Made by a program: the position numbers and the translations under genes. From Thalassobacterium maritimum (GTDB lineage: Bacteria; Verrucomicrobiota; Verrucomicrobiia; Opitutales; Coraliomargaritaceae): 64,000 bases of DNA. Location: NCBI RefSeq assembly GCF_031127805.1, contig NZ_JARXHW010000015.1, positions 1-64,000 on the forward strand, read 5' to 3'. The notes beneath the pieces were generated by a model that did not search any database, was not told the origin of the DNA, and saw nothing but the letters and a program-made list of their open reading frames with translations. Positions 28,534 through 36,014 of this stretch are shown here, one piece after another. Each line of letters begins with the position of its first letter. Position 1 is the first letter of the stretch.

Positions 28534-29322
28534 ATGTCTAATCCTGAAAACTACTTAAATACTCTCTTTGGTTTGCAAAATAAAGTCGCGGTTGTCATTG
28601 GCGGCACTGGCGAGCTCTGCGGTGCAATGGCCGAAGGTCTCGCAGCGGCTGGCGCTGAAACAGTCCTGGTCGGACGCAGCGAAGAAAAAGCAGCTGCCCG
28701 TCTCGCCAAAATCGAAGCCGCGGGCGGCAAAGCCTACTTCGAAAAAGTGGACGTCAATTCCAAGGCCTCCATTCAAGAACTGCTGGACCAGGTGCTCGCA
28801 AAGTCCGGCCGTGTTGACATCTTAGTCAACGGTGCTGGCATCAATTCGCCCACACCAATTCTCGAGATCGAGGAAGACGAGTTTGACAGCATCTTAAACA
28901 CAAACTTGAAGGCCGTGCTCTTTGCTTCACAAGTATTCGGTAAATACATGGTCGAGCGAGGGGAGGGCGGTAGCATTATTAACATCGGTTCCATGAGTGG
29001 TATCATCCCGTTGTCTCGCGTATTTACTTACTCTGCCACCAAGGCAGCCGTGCATAACCTTTCTAAGAATTTAGCTCGCGAGTGGGCGGAGCAAAAGGTG
29101 CGCGTCAATACCATCGTGCCTGGCTTCTTCCCCGCAGAACAGAATAAGAAAGTGCTCACCCCCGAGCGCGTGGCTTCCATCATGGGCCACACGCCAGCCA
29201 ACCGCTTTGGTGAGGCCCACGAACTCGTCGGTTCGACGCTCTTGCTCGCCAGCGATGCCGGCAGCTTCATGAACGGCGCAGAAATCGTCGTCGACGGCGG
29301 CTACGCCTCTATGACGATTTAG
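28534..29322 (+). CDS. SDR-family oxidoreductase, likely D-fructuronate/mannonate type
   Basis: Classical short-chain dehydrogenase of 262 residues. Dinucleotide-binding motif VIGGTGELCGAMAEGLA, NGAGIN, the catalytic Ser in IGSMSGI, YSATK (Tyr-x3-Lys) and the C-terminal EIVVDGGYASM are present. It heads the cluster SDR-uxaC-hydroxyacid dehydrogenase-Ldh2, so reduction of D-fructuronate to D-mannonate, or a gluconate 5-dehydrogenase-like reaction, is the most probable role; exact substrate cannot be read from sequence. The start ATG 28534 fits the family. Confidence 0.88.
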   Translation: MSNPENYLNTLFGLQNKVAVVIGGTGELCGAMAEGLAAAGAETVLVGRSEEKAAARLAKIEAAGGKAYFEKVDVNSKASIQELLDQVLAKSGRVDILVNGAGINSPTPILEIEEDEFDSILNTNLKAVLFASQVFGKYMVERGEGGSIINIGSMSGIIPLSRVFTYSATKAAVHNLSKNLAREWAEQKVRVNTIVPGFFPAEQNKKVLTPERVASIMGHTPANRFGEAHELVGSTLLLASDAGSFMNGAEIVVDGGYASMTI

Positions 29323-29348
29323 TCGCACAGCGCGGCACGCGGTTTTTC

Positions 29349-29396
29349 GGTGATCGGTTTTTCAGTTGTCAGTATATGACGCTCAAACCGATCACC
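29349..29396 (+). promoter_or_regulatory. 12-bp inverted repeat in the SDR-uxaC gap
   Basis: GGTGATCGGTTT (29349-29360) pairs perfectly with AAACCGATCACC (29385-29396) across a 24-base loop. The remaining gap to uxaC (to 29461) is C/A-rich with repeated CCGAACCCAAG-like words and no SD sequence. It may uncouple uxaC expression from the SDR gene by mRNA processing or attenuation. Confidence 0.5.
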
Positions 29397-29461
29397 TCAA
29401 ACCGACCAACCGAACCCAAGCCATCGAATCCCGAGCCACCGAACCCAAGCAATTTCCCAAA

Positions 29462-30874
29462 ATGTCTTATCTTCACGAAAATTTCCTTCTCCCCAATAAA
29501 ACTGCCCAGCGTCTTTATCATGAGGTTGCGGCAGGCCAACCGATCATGGACTACCATTGCCACCTCCCGCCCGAGGACATCGCAGGCAATGCACGCTTCC
29601 CTGATCTCGCTCAAGTTTGGCTGGGGGGCGATCACTACAAGTGGCGCGCCATGCGTGCCGCGGGTGAGCCCGAAAGCCTGATCACTGGGAAAGACAGCAG
29701 CCCCAAAGAAAAATTCGACGCCTGGGCGCGCACATTGCCTCAGACCGTGCGTAATCCGCTGCACCACTGGGCGCACCTAGAGCTCAAGCGCTACTTCGAT
29801 TGTGATCTCGTGCTAAGCCCCAAGACCGCCGACGAAGTCTGGGAGCTGACCAACGCCCGCCTCGCCGAAGATAGCTTCAACGTGCACAATATTTGCAAGC
29901 AATTCGACATCCGAGCAGTCGGCACCACCGATGACCCCGTTGATGATCTTCAGCACCACATCGCCTTCAATGGCGGGGCGCAGACTACCAAGATGTTTCC
30001 TACATTCCGCCCCGACAAGGGCATGATTACTACCAACCTGGAAGCGTGGAATAGCTGGACCGATCAGCTCGCTAATGTATCCGGTCAGTCCATCGACTCT
30101 GCGGCCGATTTCATGAGTGCACTCAAGTCGCGTCACGATTTCTTCCATGAAAACGGCTGCCGCCTGACCGACCACGGTCTGGAAGCTTGCCCCTTTGTGC
30201 CCTGCAGCGATCGCCAAGCAGAAGCCATCTTCAAAAAGCTTCGCAGCTCGCAAACACCCACCGCGGACGAAGCCGAGCAGTGGATGACTTTCCTCATGCA
30301 AGCCGTCGCTCGCTGGAATACCGCTCGCGGATGGACCATGCAGCTGCACCTGGGGCCCATCCGTAACAACAATAGCAAGATGTTTAAACAGCTCGGCCCC
30401 GATACCGGCTACGATGCCATGCTCGACGAGCCCGTCGCGCGTAAGACTGTGGCCTTCCTCGATAGCCTCGTCTCTGCGGATGCCCTGCCGAAGACCATCT
30501 TTTACCACATTAATCCGTCCTTTCTCTATCCCTTCGCAACGCTCATGGGCAGCTATCAAGACGGCTCCGTTCCAGGCAAGATGCAACTCGGCTCCGGTTG
30601 GTGGCACGTCGATACACTCGATGGTATGCGCACCCAGATTGATGTTCTCTCCAGTGTCGGACTGCTCAGTAAGTTCGTCGGTATGCTCACCGATTCCCGT
30701 AGCTTCCTCAGTTTTCCGCGCCATGAGTACTTCCGCCGCCTTGTCTGCTCCATCATTGGAACCGATGTCGAGGCCGGTCTCATTCCCAACGACACCGATC
30801 TGCTCGACACACTCATTGCAGATATCTGCTATAATAACGCTAAGAACTACTTCAACTTCCCCGGCGTCAAATAA
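29462..30874 (+). CDS. uxaC: Glucuronate isomerase
   Basis: Converts D-glucuronate to D-fructuronate and D-galacturonate to D-tagaturonate in the cytoplasm. The 470 residues match the family length. Landmarks are the metal-binding MDYHCHLPPEDIA near the N-terminus, DLAQVWLGGDHYKWRAMRAAGEPE, VGTTDDP, MQLHLGPIRNNN, and FVGMLTDSRSFLSFPRHEYFRR near the C-terminus. ATG 29462 precedes SYLHENFLL as in homologs; the frame extends 32 codons upstream without similarity. Uronates could come from alginate-unrelated plant or algal polysaccharides such as ulvan or glucuronate-bearing fucans. Confidence 0.96.
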   Translation: MSYLHENFLLPNKTAQRLYHEVAAGQPIMDYHCHLPPEDIAGNARFPDLAQVWLGGDHYKWRAMRAAGEPESLITGKDSSPKEKFDAWARTLPQTVRNPLHHWAHLELKRYFDCDLVLSPKTADEVWELTNARLAEDSFNVHNICKQFDIRAVGTTDDPVDDLQHHIAFNGGAQTTKMFPTFRPDKGMITTNLEAWNSWTDQLANVSGQSIDSAADFMSALKSRHDFFHENGCRLTDHGLEACPFVPCSDRQAEAIFKKLRSSQTPTADEAEQWMTFLMQAVARWNTARGWTMQLHLGPIRNNNSKMFKQLGPDTGYDAMLDEPVARKTVAFLDSLVSADALPKTIFYHINPSFLYPFATLMGSYQDGSVPGKMQLGSGWWHVDTLDGMRTQIDVLSSVGLLSKFVGMLTDSRSFLSFPRHEYFRRLVCSIIGTDVEAGLIPNDTDLLDTLIADICYNNAKNYFNFPGVK

Positions 30875-30903
30875 CTGACAAGCCAACCATTCAGTTTTAT
30901 ACT

Positions 30904-31884
30904 ATGAAAATCCTTCTCACCACCACCTCCTATCAAGATTGCCCCGGCGATCACCATGCTCTACTCGAAAGCACAGGCGCAGAAATCGTCCGCGAACGCG
31001 GCCCGCTTTCCGAGGCGCGCATGCTCGAACTCGCCGGCGACTTCGACGCCTTCCTCTGTGGCGACGACGAGATCACACAAGCCGTGATCGATAAGTCGCT
31101 GCCCAAGCTCAAGATTATCGCCAAATACGGCATCGGCGTGGATAAGATCGATGTCGCCTACGCCACCGAGAAGAACATCCCCGTCAGCTTCTGCCCCGGG
31201 GTCAATCATACCACCGTGGCCGAGCACGTCTTCATGCTCCTCTTGGCTTTAAATAAGAACCTCATGGAGCAAGCCAACACCACTGCCGCGGGCGGTTGGA
31301 AGCGCATGACCGGTCATGAGATCATGGGTAAGACTATCGGCATCATCGGCCTCGGTCGTATCGGTCGCGAAGTCGCGATCCGTGCTAATGCCTTCGGCAT
31401 GAAGTGCATCGGCTACGACCTCTACTGGCCCGAAGACTTCGCCAAAGAGCAAAATATCGAACGCGCTGCCGGTGTCACACAACTACTGCGCGCCAGCGAT
31501 ATCGTCTCACTCCACACCAATCTGACAGAAGAAACGCGCGATATGATCTGTGCCGACACCATCAAAAACATGAAGGACGGTGCCATCCTAATCAATTGCG
31601 GCCGCGGCGAGCTCACCCACACCGGCGACATCGCCGCCGCACTCGAAGCCGGCAAGCTCGGCGGCTATGGCGCCGACGTGCTCGATCAAGAGCCTCCCCC
31701 CGCTGATCACCCCCTTCTCGGCGCGAAAAACTGCATCATTACACCACACGTAGGCTCACGCACCTATGAGAGCGTTCAGCGCCAAGCTGGTATGGCCACC
31801 CAAAACCTAGTCAACCTGCTCAAAGGTGAAAAAGCCCTCGCACAAGTCAACGAAGTCGAACCACCCGCCGCGCTCATTCAATAA
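30904..31884 (+). CDS. D-isomer-specific 2-hydroxyacid dehydrogenase
   Basis: NAD-dependent enzyme of 326 residues related to phosphoglycerate dehydrogenase. The NAD motif is IGIIGLGRIGREVA and the catalytic triad lies in NCGRGEL (Arg), DVLDQEPP (Glu) and TPHVGS (His). It starts 29 bp after uxaC and is 20 bp before the Ldh2 gene, so it belongs to the uronate operon. It lacks the C-terminal ACT domain of biosynthetic SerA, which argues against serine synthesis; a 2-keto or 2-hydroxy sugar acid is the likelier substrate. Confidence 0.9.
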   Translation: MKILLTTTSYQDCPGDHHALLESTGAEIVRERGPLSEARMLELAGDFDAFLCGDDEITQAVIDKSLPKLKIIAKYGIGVDKIDVAYATEKNIPVSFCPGVNHTTVAEHVFMLLLALNKNLMEQANTTAAGGWKRMTGHEIMGKTIGIIGLGRIGREVAIRANAFGMKCIGYDLYWPEDFAKEQNIERAAGVTQLLRASDIVSLHTNLTEETRDMICADTIKNMKDGAILINCGRGELTHTGDIAAALEAGKLGGYGADVLDQEPPPADHPLLGAKNCIITPHVGSRTYESVQRQAGMATQNLVNLLKGEKALAQVNEVEPPAALIQ

Positions 31885-31904
31885 TCTTATTTCACCATTA
31901 CATC

Positions 31905-32993
31905 ATGTCCGAAAAATTCTACATCGTCCCTCAAGCGCAACACGACGCACTCGTCTCCGCAGCGTATCAACATCGTGGCTACACCGAAGAAGAAGCCAGC
32001 CAAGCTGCGCGTTTTTCCGCGCACGCATCGCATCACGGCATTCGCACCCATAACGCGATTAAGGCCCTACACCTCGACCATCTCTTTGGCAGTGCCACTG
32101 GCGGTTGCACACCCGCCGTCGAAATCGAGAAATTGCCCTGCCGCTTCGAAGCTAGCGAAATCTGGAATGCGAATAAAAAGCTAGGTCAAGCGACCGCCTA
32201 CGAAGCCATCGACCGCGCCTGCGAGCTTGCCGACAAATACGGCATCGGGCAAGTCTCGGTCGATAATGCATTCCACTACCTCTGGGGAGGCGGCTATGTG
32301 ATGGAGGCCGCTAAGCGTGGTTATATCGCCTACACCAATTGCACCGCCGCGCTGGCCGAAGTCGTGCCCTTTATGGGCAAGTTCCCCACGCTCGGCACCA
32401 ACCCTCATAGCTGGGGTTTTCCCACCACCGACGCGGTCGGCTTCCCCGTCGTGATTGACTGGGCCACTTCCGTGATCGCCATGGGCCGCGTGCAACAATT
32501 CCAGCGCGAGGGCACTGCCTTGCCACCCAACGCCGCAGTTGACGCTGACGGCCAGCCCACCACCGATCCTAATGCCGTCAACGCACTCGTCCCCTTTGGC
32601 GCCCATAAAGGCTACGGCCTTAGCCTGATCAACGAGATCGTTGGCGCCTTCATCGGTGGTAGCTTGCCGACTCTGCGTAGCCGTGAGATCCCAGCCGGGG
32701 AGAAGCGCACCCCCGCATTCTATTTCCAAGTCATCCACCCCGACGCCATCAATGGCGGCGCCTTTGCGCAAGGGCGCGATCAAGCCGGCAATGTTAAAGC
32801 CGTGATCGAAGACATCCTCGGGCACGGCAATGAAAACTGCCTACTGCCCGGCCAGCTCGAAGCCCGCTGGGCCGAGCGCGTCGTCAAAGCCGGCGGCCTC
32901 TTATTCTCTGAAGCCGAAATCAAGGCCTTCAACGAAATCGCCGAAGAGTGCGGCGCCCCGCAATGGGACCTCGCCTCCTTCAAGGTCGAGTAA
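31905..32993 (+). CDS. Ldh2/MDH2-family malate/L-lactate dehydrogenase-like oxidoreductase
   Basis: NAD(P)-dependent oxidoreductase of the YiaK/ComC/AllD type, 362 residues. Family features: SAHASHHGIRTHN near the N-terminus, GTNPHSWGFP, VIDWATSVIAMGRV, and LVPFGAHKGYGLSLINEIVGAFIGG. Family members reduce 2,3-diketo-L-gulonate, malate, lactate or ureidoglycolate. As the last gene of the uronate operon it probably acts on a keto-acid of that pathway, but the substrate is not determined by what I can see. Confidence 0.9.
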   Translation: MSEKFYIVPQAQHDALVSAAYQHRGYTEEEASQAARFSAHASHHGIRTHNAIKALHLDHLFGSATGGCTPAVEIEKLPCRFEASEIWNANKKLGQATAYEAIDRACELADKYGIGQVSVDNAFHYLWGGGYVMEAAKRGYIAYTNCTAALAEVVPFMGKFPTLGTNPHSWGFPTTDAVGFPVVIDWATSVIAMGRVQQFQREGTALPPNAAVDADGQPTTDPNAVNALVPFGAHKGYGLSLINEIVGAFIGGSLPTLRSREIPAGEKRTPAFYFQVIHPDAINGGAFAQGRDQAGNVKAVIEDILGHGNENCLLPGQLEARWAERVVKAGGLLFSEAEIKAFNEIAEECGAPQWDLASFKVE

Positions 32994-33006
32994 ATCATCG
33001 CTCCCA

Positions 33007-33040
33007 GCTGACTTGTCGGGCCTCCCCTCGACAAGTCAGC
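33007..33040 (+). terminator. 12-bp hairpin after the uronate operon
   Basis: GCTGACTTGTCG (33007-33018) pairs with CGACAAGTCAGC (33029-33040) across a 10-base loop, beginning 14 bp after the Ldh2 stop. No T-run follows, so it is a terminator-like or 3'-stabilising hairpin. Confidence 0.6.
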
Positions 33041-33098
33041 ACAGTCGGGCAATTGAGCTGAACCTGTCCCGTTAACGCTCACTTGACGACGAAAAGAA

Positions 33099-33695
33099 AT
33101 GAATCATATCGCACTCATACTTCTCTGCATTTCTGTCATGCTTGCAGGGTGCTCCAGCGAACCTGCCAAATTGCTTAGCACGAAGGATAAAGAAGCCTTG
33201 GTGAGTTCTTACCAGTATTGGAAAACGATTGCCATGGGGATGGGGCCTAATGCGATCCAAACACCATTCGGGAGGTATTTGATTTTAAGAAATGGCGAAT
33301 CTCAACTTTGTCTAAAGTTAGAAAAACATCTAGCATCCTCAGAGGAGAAGCTAAGAGCATCCAAATACTCATGGGTGCTCTTGGCTGAAGGGAAAATAGA
33401 AGATACTGGGACGTTCGTTATTTCTGAAGACGGAGCTGCGGGATCGTATTGGATCGAGATCGCAGGATTCAAATGTGAGTGGTCATTGGGGGATTGGGTG
33501 TATTTCGACGAGAATTTGCCAGACATGGACATGGCAGTTACTGACTATACGGAGCTTGAAGAACTCGAGAAAGCCCTAGTAGCTGGATGGTTGTCTAAAA
33601 TAGAATTGGAGGCGATGATTGTTAATGATCCTCAAGTCCAAGTGCTTCGGGACGCTCTAGGGGTGGAATCAGCCGGCACAGGTCGCCCCCTGTAA
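33099..33695 (+). CDS. Putative lipoprotein of unknown function
   Basis: 198 residues starting MNHIALILLCISVMLAGCSS with a clear lipobox LAGC (lipidated Cys18), so it should be anchored in the outer or inner membrane facing the periplasm. The mature part is mixed alpha/beta, with GAAGSYWIEIAGFKCEWSLGDWVYF in the middle and an acidic helical tail. I recognise no domain. Base composition is lower in GC and codon use rougher than in the neighbouring uronate operon, suggesting recent acquisition or weak selection. It is separated from the operon by a hairpin. Confidence 0.7.
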   Translation: MNHIALILLCISVMLAGCSSEPAKLLSTKDKEALVSSYQYWKTIAMGMGPNAIQTPFGRYLILRNGESQLCLKLEKHLASSEEKLRASKYSWVLLAEGKIEDTGTFVISEDGAAGSYWIEIAGFKCEWSLGDWVYFDENLPDMDMAVTDYTELEELEKALVAGWLSKIELEAMIVNDPQVQVLRDALGVESAGTGRPL

Positions 33696-33863
33696 TCTTT
33701 TCGAAGAACGGTCGGTCCTATTCCAAGTTTAGATGCATTCGTAAGCTTCGGAGGAAATCAGAAAGCAGCGCTAGTGTTTCCGTCATATTGTATTCACCAG
33801 AAGCAAGTTCCGGAATTTGATTTTAATGGTTTTGATCAGGAAGTTTCTGCCATGGCTAGTTGT

Positions 33864-33875
33864 TGAATAGCTTCA
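33864..33875 (+). promoter_or_regulatory. Shared PEP-CTERM upstream motif, site A
   Basis: TGAATAGCTTCA within TTGAATAGCTTCAG, 127 bp before the ATG at 34003. It differs from the perfect palindrome TGAATAGATTCA of site B by one base. See also sites B, C, D and the site at 42757. Confidence 0.55.
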
Positions 33876-33931
33876 GTTTCTTATGTGTAGGTTTAGTGAA
33901 CTTGATATGTCTACGGTATCATCGTAAAATT

Positions 33932-34002
33932 CTACCTACCTACCTACCTACCTACCTACCTACCTACCTACCTACCTACCTACCTACCTACCTACCTACC
34001 TA
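33932..34002 (+). repeat. CTAC tetranucleotide microsatellite abutting a start codon
   Basis: An uninterrupted array of 17.75 CTAC units (71 bases) ends directly at the ATG of the PEP-CTERM gene at 34003. An in-frame TAA at 33925 and the absence of any start codon inside show that it is untranslated leader, not coding. The array occupies the whole position where a ribosome binding site would lie and contains no purine-rich SD word. Perfect tetranucleotide arrays of this length are prone to slipped-strand length change. The remainder of the 307-bp intergenic stretch (33696-33931) holds site A and no gene that I can support. Confidence 0.97.
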
Positions 34003-34728
34003 ATGAAAATAAATCGTTACTTTATCCTTGGGCTATCTGCCTTTCTCGCAGTATCTAGCGCCGCCAGTGCCGCCACTATTGTTGCCTCGCATGATAATTT
34101 AGTGCTAAACAGTCAGTCCTCCACTGTGCAGGATGCTAGTGGTAATATTGTGGTTAAATATGCCAGTAACAATATACGTAAGTCTTGGCTGAAATTCGAT
34201 CTCACGGGACAAAATGCTGATTATTCGCAAGCAGGGACAATTACGCTTACATTGGCGGCTAACTCATCTTCTGATGCCACTTTCAAACTCGCGCTGTATG
34301 CTCTAAACGATACCGGATTGACTGCGCCGACATGGACGGAAGATACCCTTACGTGGAATAATGCGCCTGGCAATGTCGCTAACAGTGGCAATACGGCTCA
34401 AAAGAATAGTTTGGATGCAGGCGAGACGACCCTGCTTGGAACCACCGCGACGATTGCTAATAACACGCCAGCCGGCACGTCGTTTGAGTTTAATCTTACG
34501 AATTTGTCGACCTACTTGCAGAGTGACAATACCATTACGGTTATTGCGATGTCTAGTTCCCAGACAAATGCCGGCCCATCCTTTAGTTTTGCTTCGTCTG
34601 AGAATGCGACGGAAGGCTGGCGTCCGACCTTGGCTTTTGCTCAGGTTCCCGAGCCTTCAGCAGCTGCGCTATTGACGGGGTTGGTCGCTCTGATGGGCGT
34701 CTGCATGCGTTCTGGAAGACGTCGCTAG
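34003..34728 (+). CDS. PEP-CTERM sorted DNRLRE/CBM96-like protein
   Basis: Secreted 241-residue protein with signal peptide (cleavage near SAASA/ATI), a beta-sandwich of the DNRLRE / CBM96-like type (about 25-215: KYASNNIRKSWLKFDLTG, TWTEDTLTWNNAP, NATEGWRPTLAF) and a C-terminal sorting signal VPEP, hydrophobic helix and CMRSGRRR. The tag is recognised by an exosortase, which is not in this window. A paralog with the same layout is at 43904. Its leader is a CTAC microsatellite running into the ATG, so expression may be phase- or length-variable. A carbohydrate-binding or matrix role is inferred. Confidence 0.9.
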   Translation: MKINRYFILGLSAFLAVSSAASAATIVASHDNLVLNSQSSTVQDASGNIVVKYASNNIRKSWLKFDLTGQNADYSQAGTITLTLAANSSSDATFKLALYALNDTGLTAPTWTEDTLTWNNAPGNVANSGNTAQKNSLDAGETTLLGTTATIANNTPAGTSFEFNLTNLSTYLQSDNTITVIAMSSSQTNAGPSFSFASSENATEGWRPTLAFAQVPEPSAAALLTGLVALMGVCMRSGRRR

Positions 34729-34793
34729 GGCGCGCTGGGGGCACCACCTAGGGGGCGCTTTTTTCTGTGGTTCTTAACCGGAATTAAATGGGT

Positions 34794-34805
34794 TGAATAG
34801 ATTCA
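34794..34805 (+). promoter_or_regulatory. Shared PEP-CTERM upstream motif, site B
   Basis: Perfect interrupted palindrome TGAAT-AG-ATTCA inside TTGAATAGATTCAG, 120 bp before ATG 34925. The following CTGTGGGTTCCTCTGAA resembles the sequence after site D. Confidence 0.6.
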
Positions 34806-34924
34806 GTTACCTGTGGGTTCCTCTGAAGGCGTTTTTATTTACAAACTATTTATCACCTTAGCCACTTGAGCTCCAGTGGCTCTCTTAAGCCATACTTATC
34901 TAATCCTGCTATTCTGTTACTATT

Positions 34925-35905
34925 ATGAAATACATCCCCCGATTCGCTGATCGCCAAAGTTTAAACGATTCGCTAAAGCCATCTCTTGCAACAGTGTCAG
35001 GCTTGGCGCTGGCCGCATGTGGCTTGGCTGCGCCCGCGCTCCACGCGCAATCTGTTACACAGGTGAATAGTCTCGAGGCTGGTATTGGTTGGAATGCGGC
35101 TGCCTCTGGTGGAGATGCGATTTGGAGCGATGGACTGGCTGCCAGTGGCACTAAAGATTATGTAGTTGGTTCGGGGTTTACTTTGCGGACACCCATTGGC
35201 ACTTCCACTTTTGCGGGGAACTCTTTGACGATTGAAGCAGGAGGGCAACTGCTTCTTAAACCAAATAATAATGACCGGGTGCATACGGTGAACGATTTGA
35301 TTTTGAACGGCGGCCAGATCACGCATGGACAACCGGCCAGAACGATTGCTTACCAGCTTGCTGGATCAATTACACTGACAGCCGATTCCACCTACGACGC
35401 GACGGGTTCTGATTACCGTCGAGCCACCTTCTCCGCCTCGATTTCGGGCAGCAGCACCTTTAGCATCAATTTGGGCTCGAGTGATGATTTGACGATTTCC
35501 AGTGCGTCCAACACTTTTAGTGGTGAATGGTTCGTCAGTCAGGCTGATTCGGGAAGTGTGTCCGATTTCTTTGCGACCGGAAATGGTGCCTTGGGCAATG
35601 CGGATGTGACCATTGGTAGTGGCATTAATTTTGACGTGGATTATGACATCAACAATACCACTAAGGCACTGAATCTCGATGGTATCATGATCTTAGATCA
35701 GGACCATACCTTCGGCATGGTCCAAATTGACGGTGATACGCTAGCTGCGGGCACATATAGTTTTGAGGACTTGAATAGTAGCTACGATGCTTTCTTTGTG
35801 GATGGTGGAACTGGCAGCCTGACTGTGGTTCCAGAGCCATCTTATTTTGCCTTGTCACTCGCGATTCTGGCCATGGTCGGATTCAGCCGCCGCAGCCGTA
35901 AATAG
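34925..35905 (+). CDS. PEP-CTERM sorted beta-helix-like surface protein
   Basis: 326 residues with a long N-terminal signal region (hydrophobic SGLALAACGLAAPALHAQS, cleavage near residue 42). A Gly/Ser/Thr/Asn-rich beta-solenoid-like body shows NSLTIEAGGQLLLKP and VNDLILNGGQITHG, as in autotransporter-associated repeat proteins. The C-terminal sorting signal is VPEPSYFALSLAILAMVGFSRRSRK. Short AGA-like leader sequences and no strong SD precede the ATG. A perfect terminator follows. The role is probably structural at the cell surface; no enzyme motif is visible. Confidence 0.87.
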   Translation: MKYIPRFADRQSLNDSLKPSLATVSGLALAACGLAAPALHAQSVTQVNSLEAGIGWNAAASGGDAIWSDGLAASGTKDYVVGSGFTLRTPIGTSTFAGNSLTIEAGGQLLLKPNNNDRVHTVNDLILNGGQITHGQPARTIAYQLAGSITLTADSTYDATGSDYRRATFSASISGSSTFSINLGSSDDLTISSASNTFSGEWFVSQADSGSVSDFFATGNGALGNADVTIGSGINFDVDYDINNTTKALNLDGIMILDQDHTFGMVQIDGDTLAAGTYSFEDLNSSYDAFFVDGGTGSLTVVPEPSYFALSLAILAMVGFSRRSRK

Positions 35906-35943
35906 CTTACGGTTCTAGGGGGGGAGTGGTCGGTTTTACTGCA

Positions 35944-35985
35944 GCAGGAGTGGCGTTGTAGACGACGCCACTCCTGCCTTTATTT
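35944..35985 (+). terminator. Rho-independent terminator of the PEP-CTERM gene
   Basis: Perfect 13-bp stem GCAGGAGTGGCGT / ACGCCACTCCTGC (35944-35956 with 35965-35977), 8-base loop, followed by CTTTATTTG. Confidence 0.9.
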
Positions 35986-36014
35986 GTATGTAACACCTAC
36001 TCTGATCGCATCGG

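Noticed and set aside
29813..30886. A 357-codon open frame on the minus strand opposite uxaC
   Set aside because: It is antisense to a well-supported gene, with an atypical product; long antisense frames arise from the codon bias of high-GC genes.
33735..33835. A ~30-codon minus-strand frame between the lipoprotein and the microsatellite that resembles a protein C-terminus
   Set aside because: It is bounded upstream by a stop, has no start codon context and cannot be matched to a known gene; it may be a remnant but evidence is too thin.
34740..34770. Terminator after the PEP-CTERM gene at 34003
   Set aside because: A TTTTTT run follows a GC-rich stretch, but no convincing perfect stem could be built by eye.
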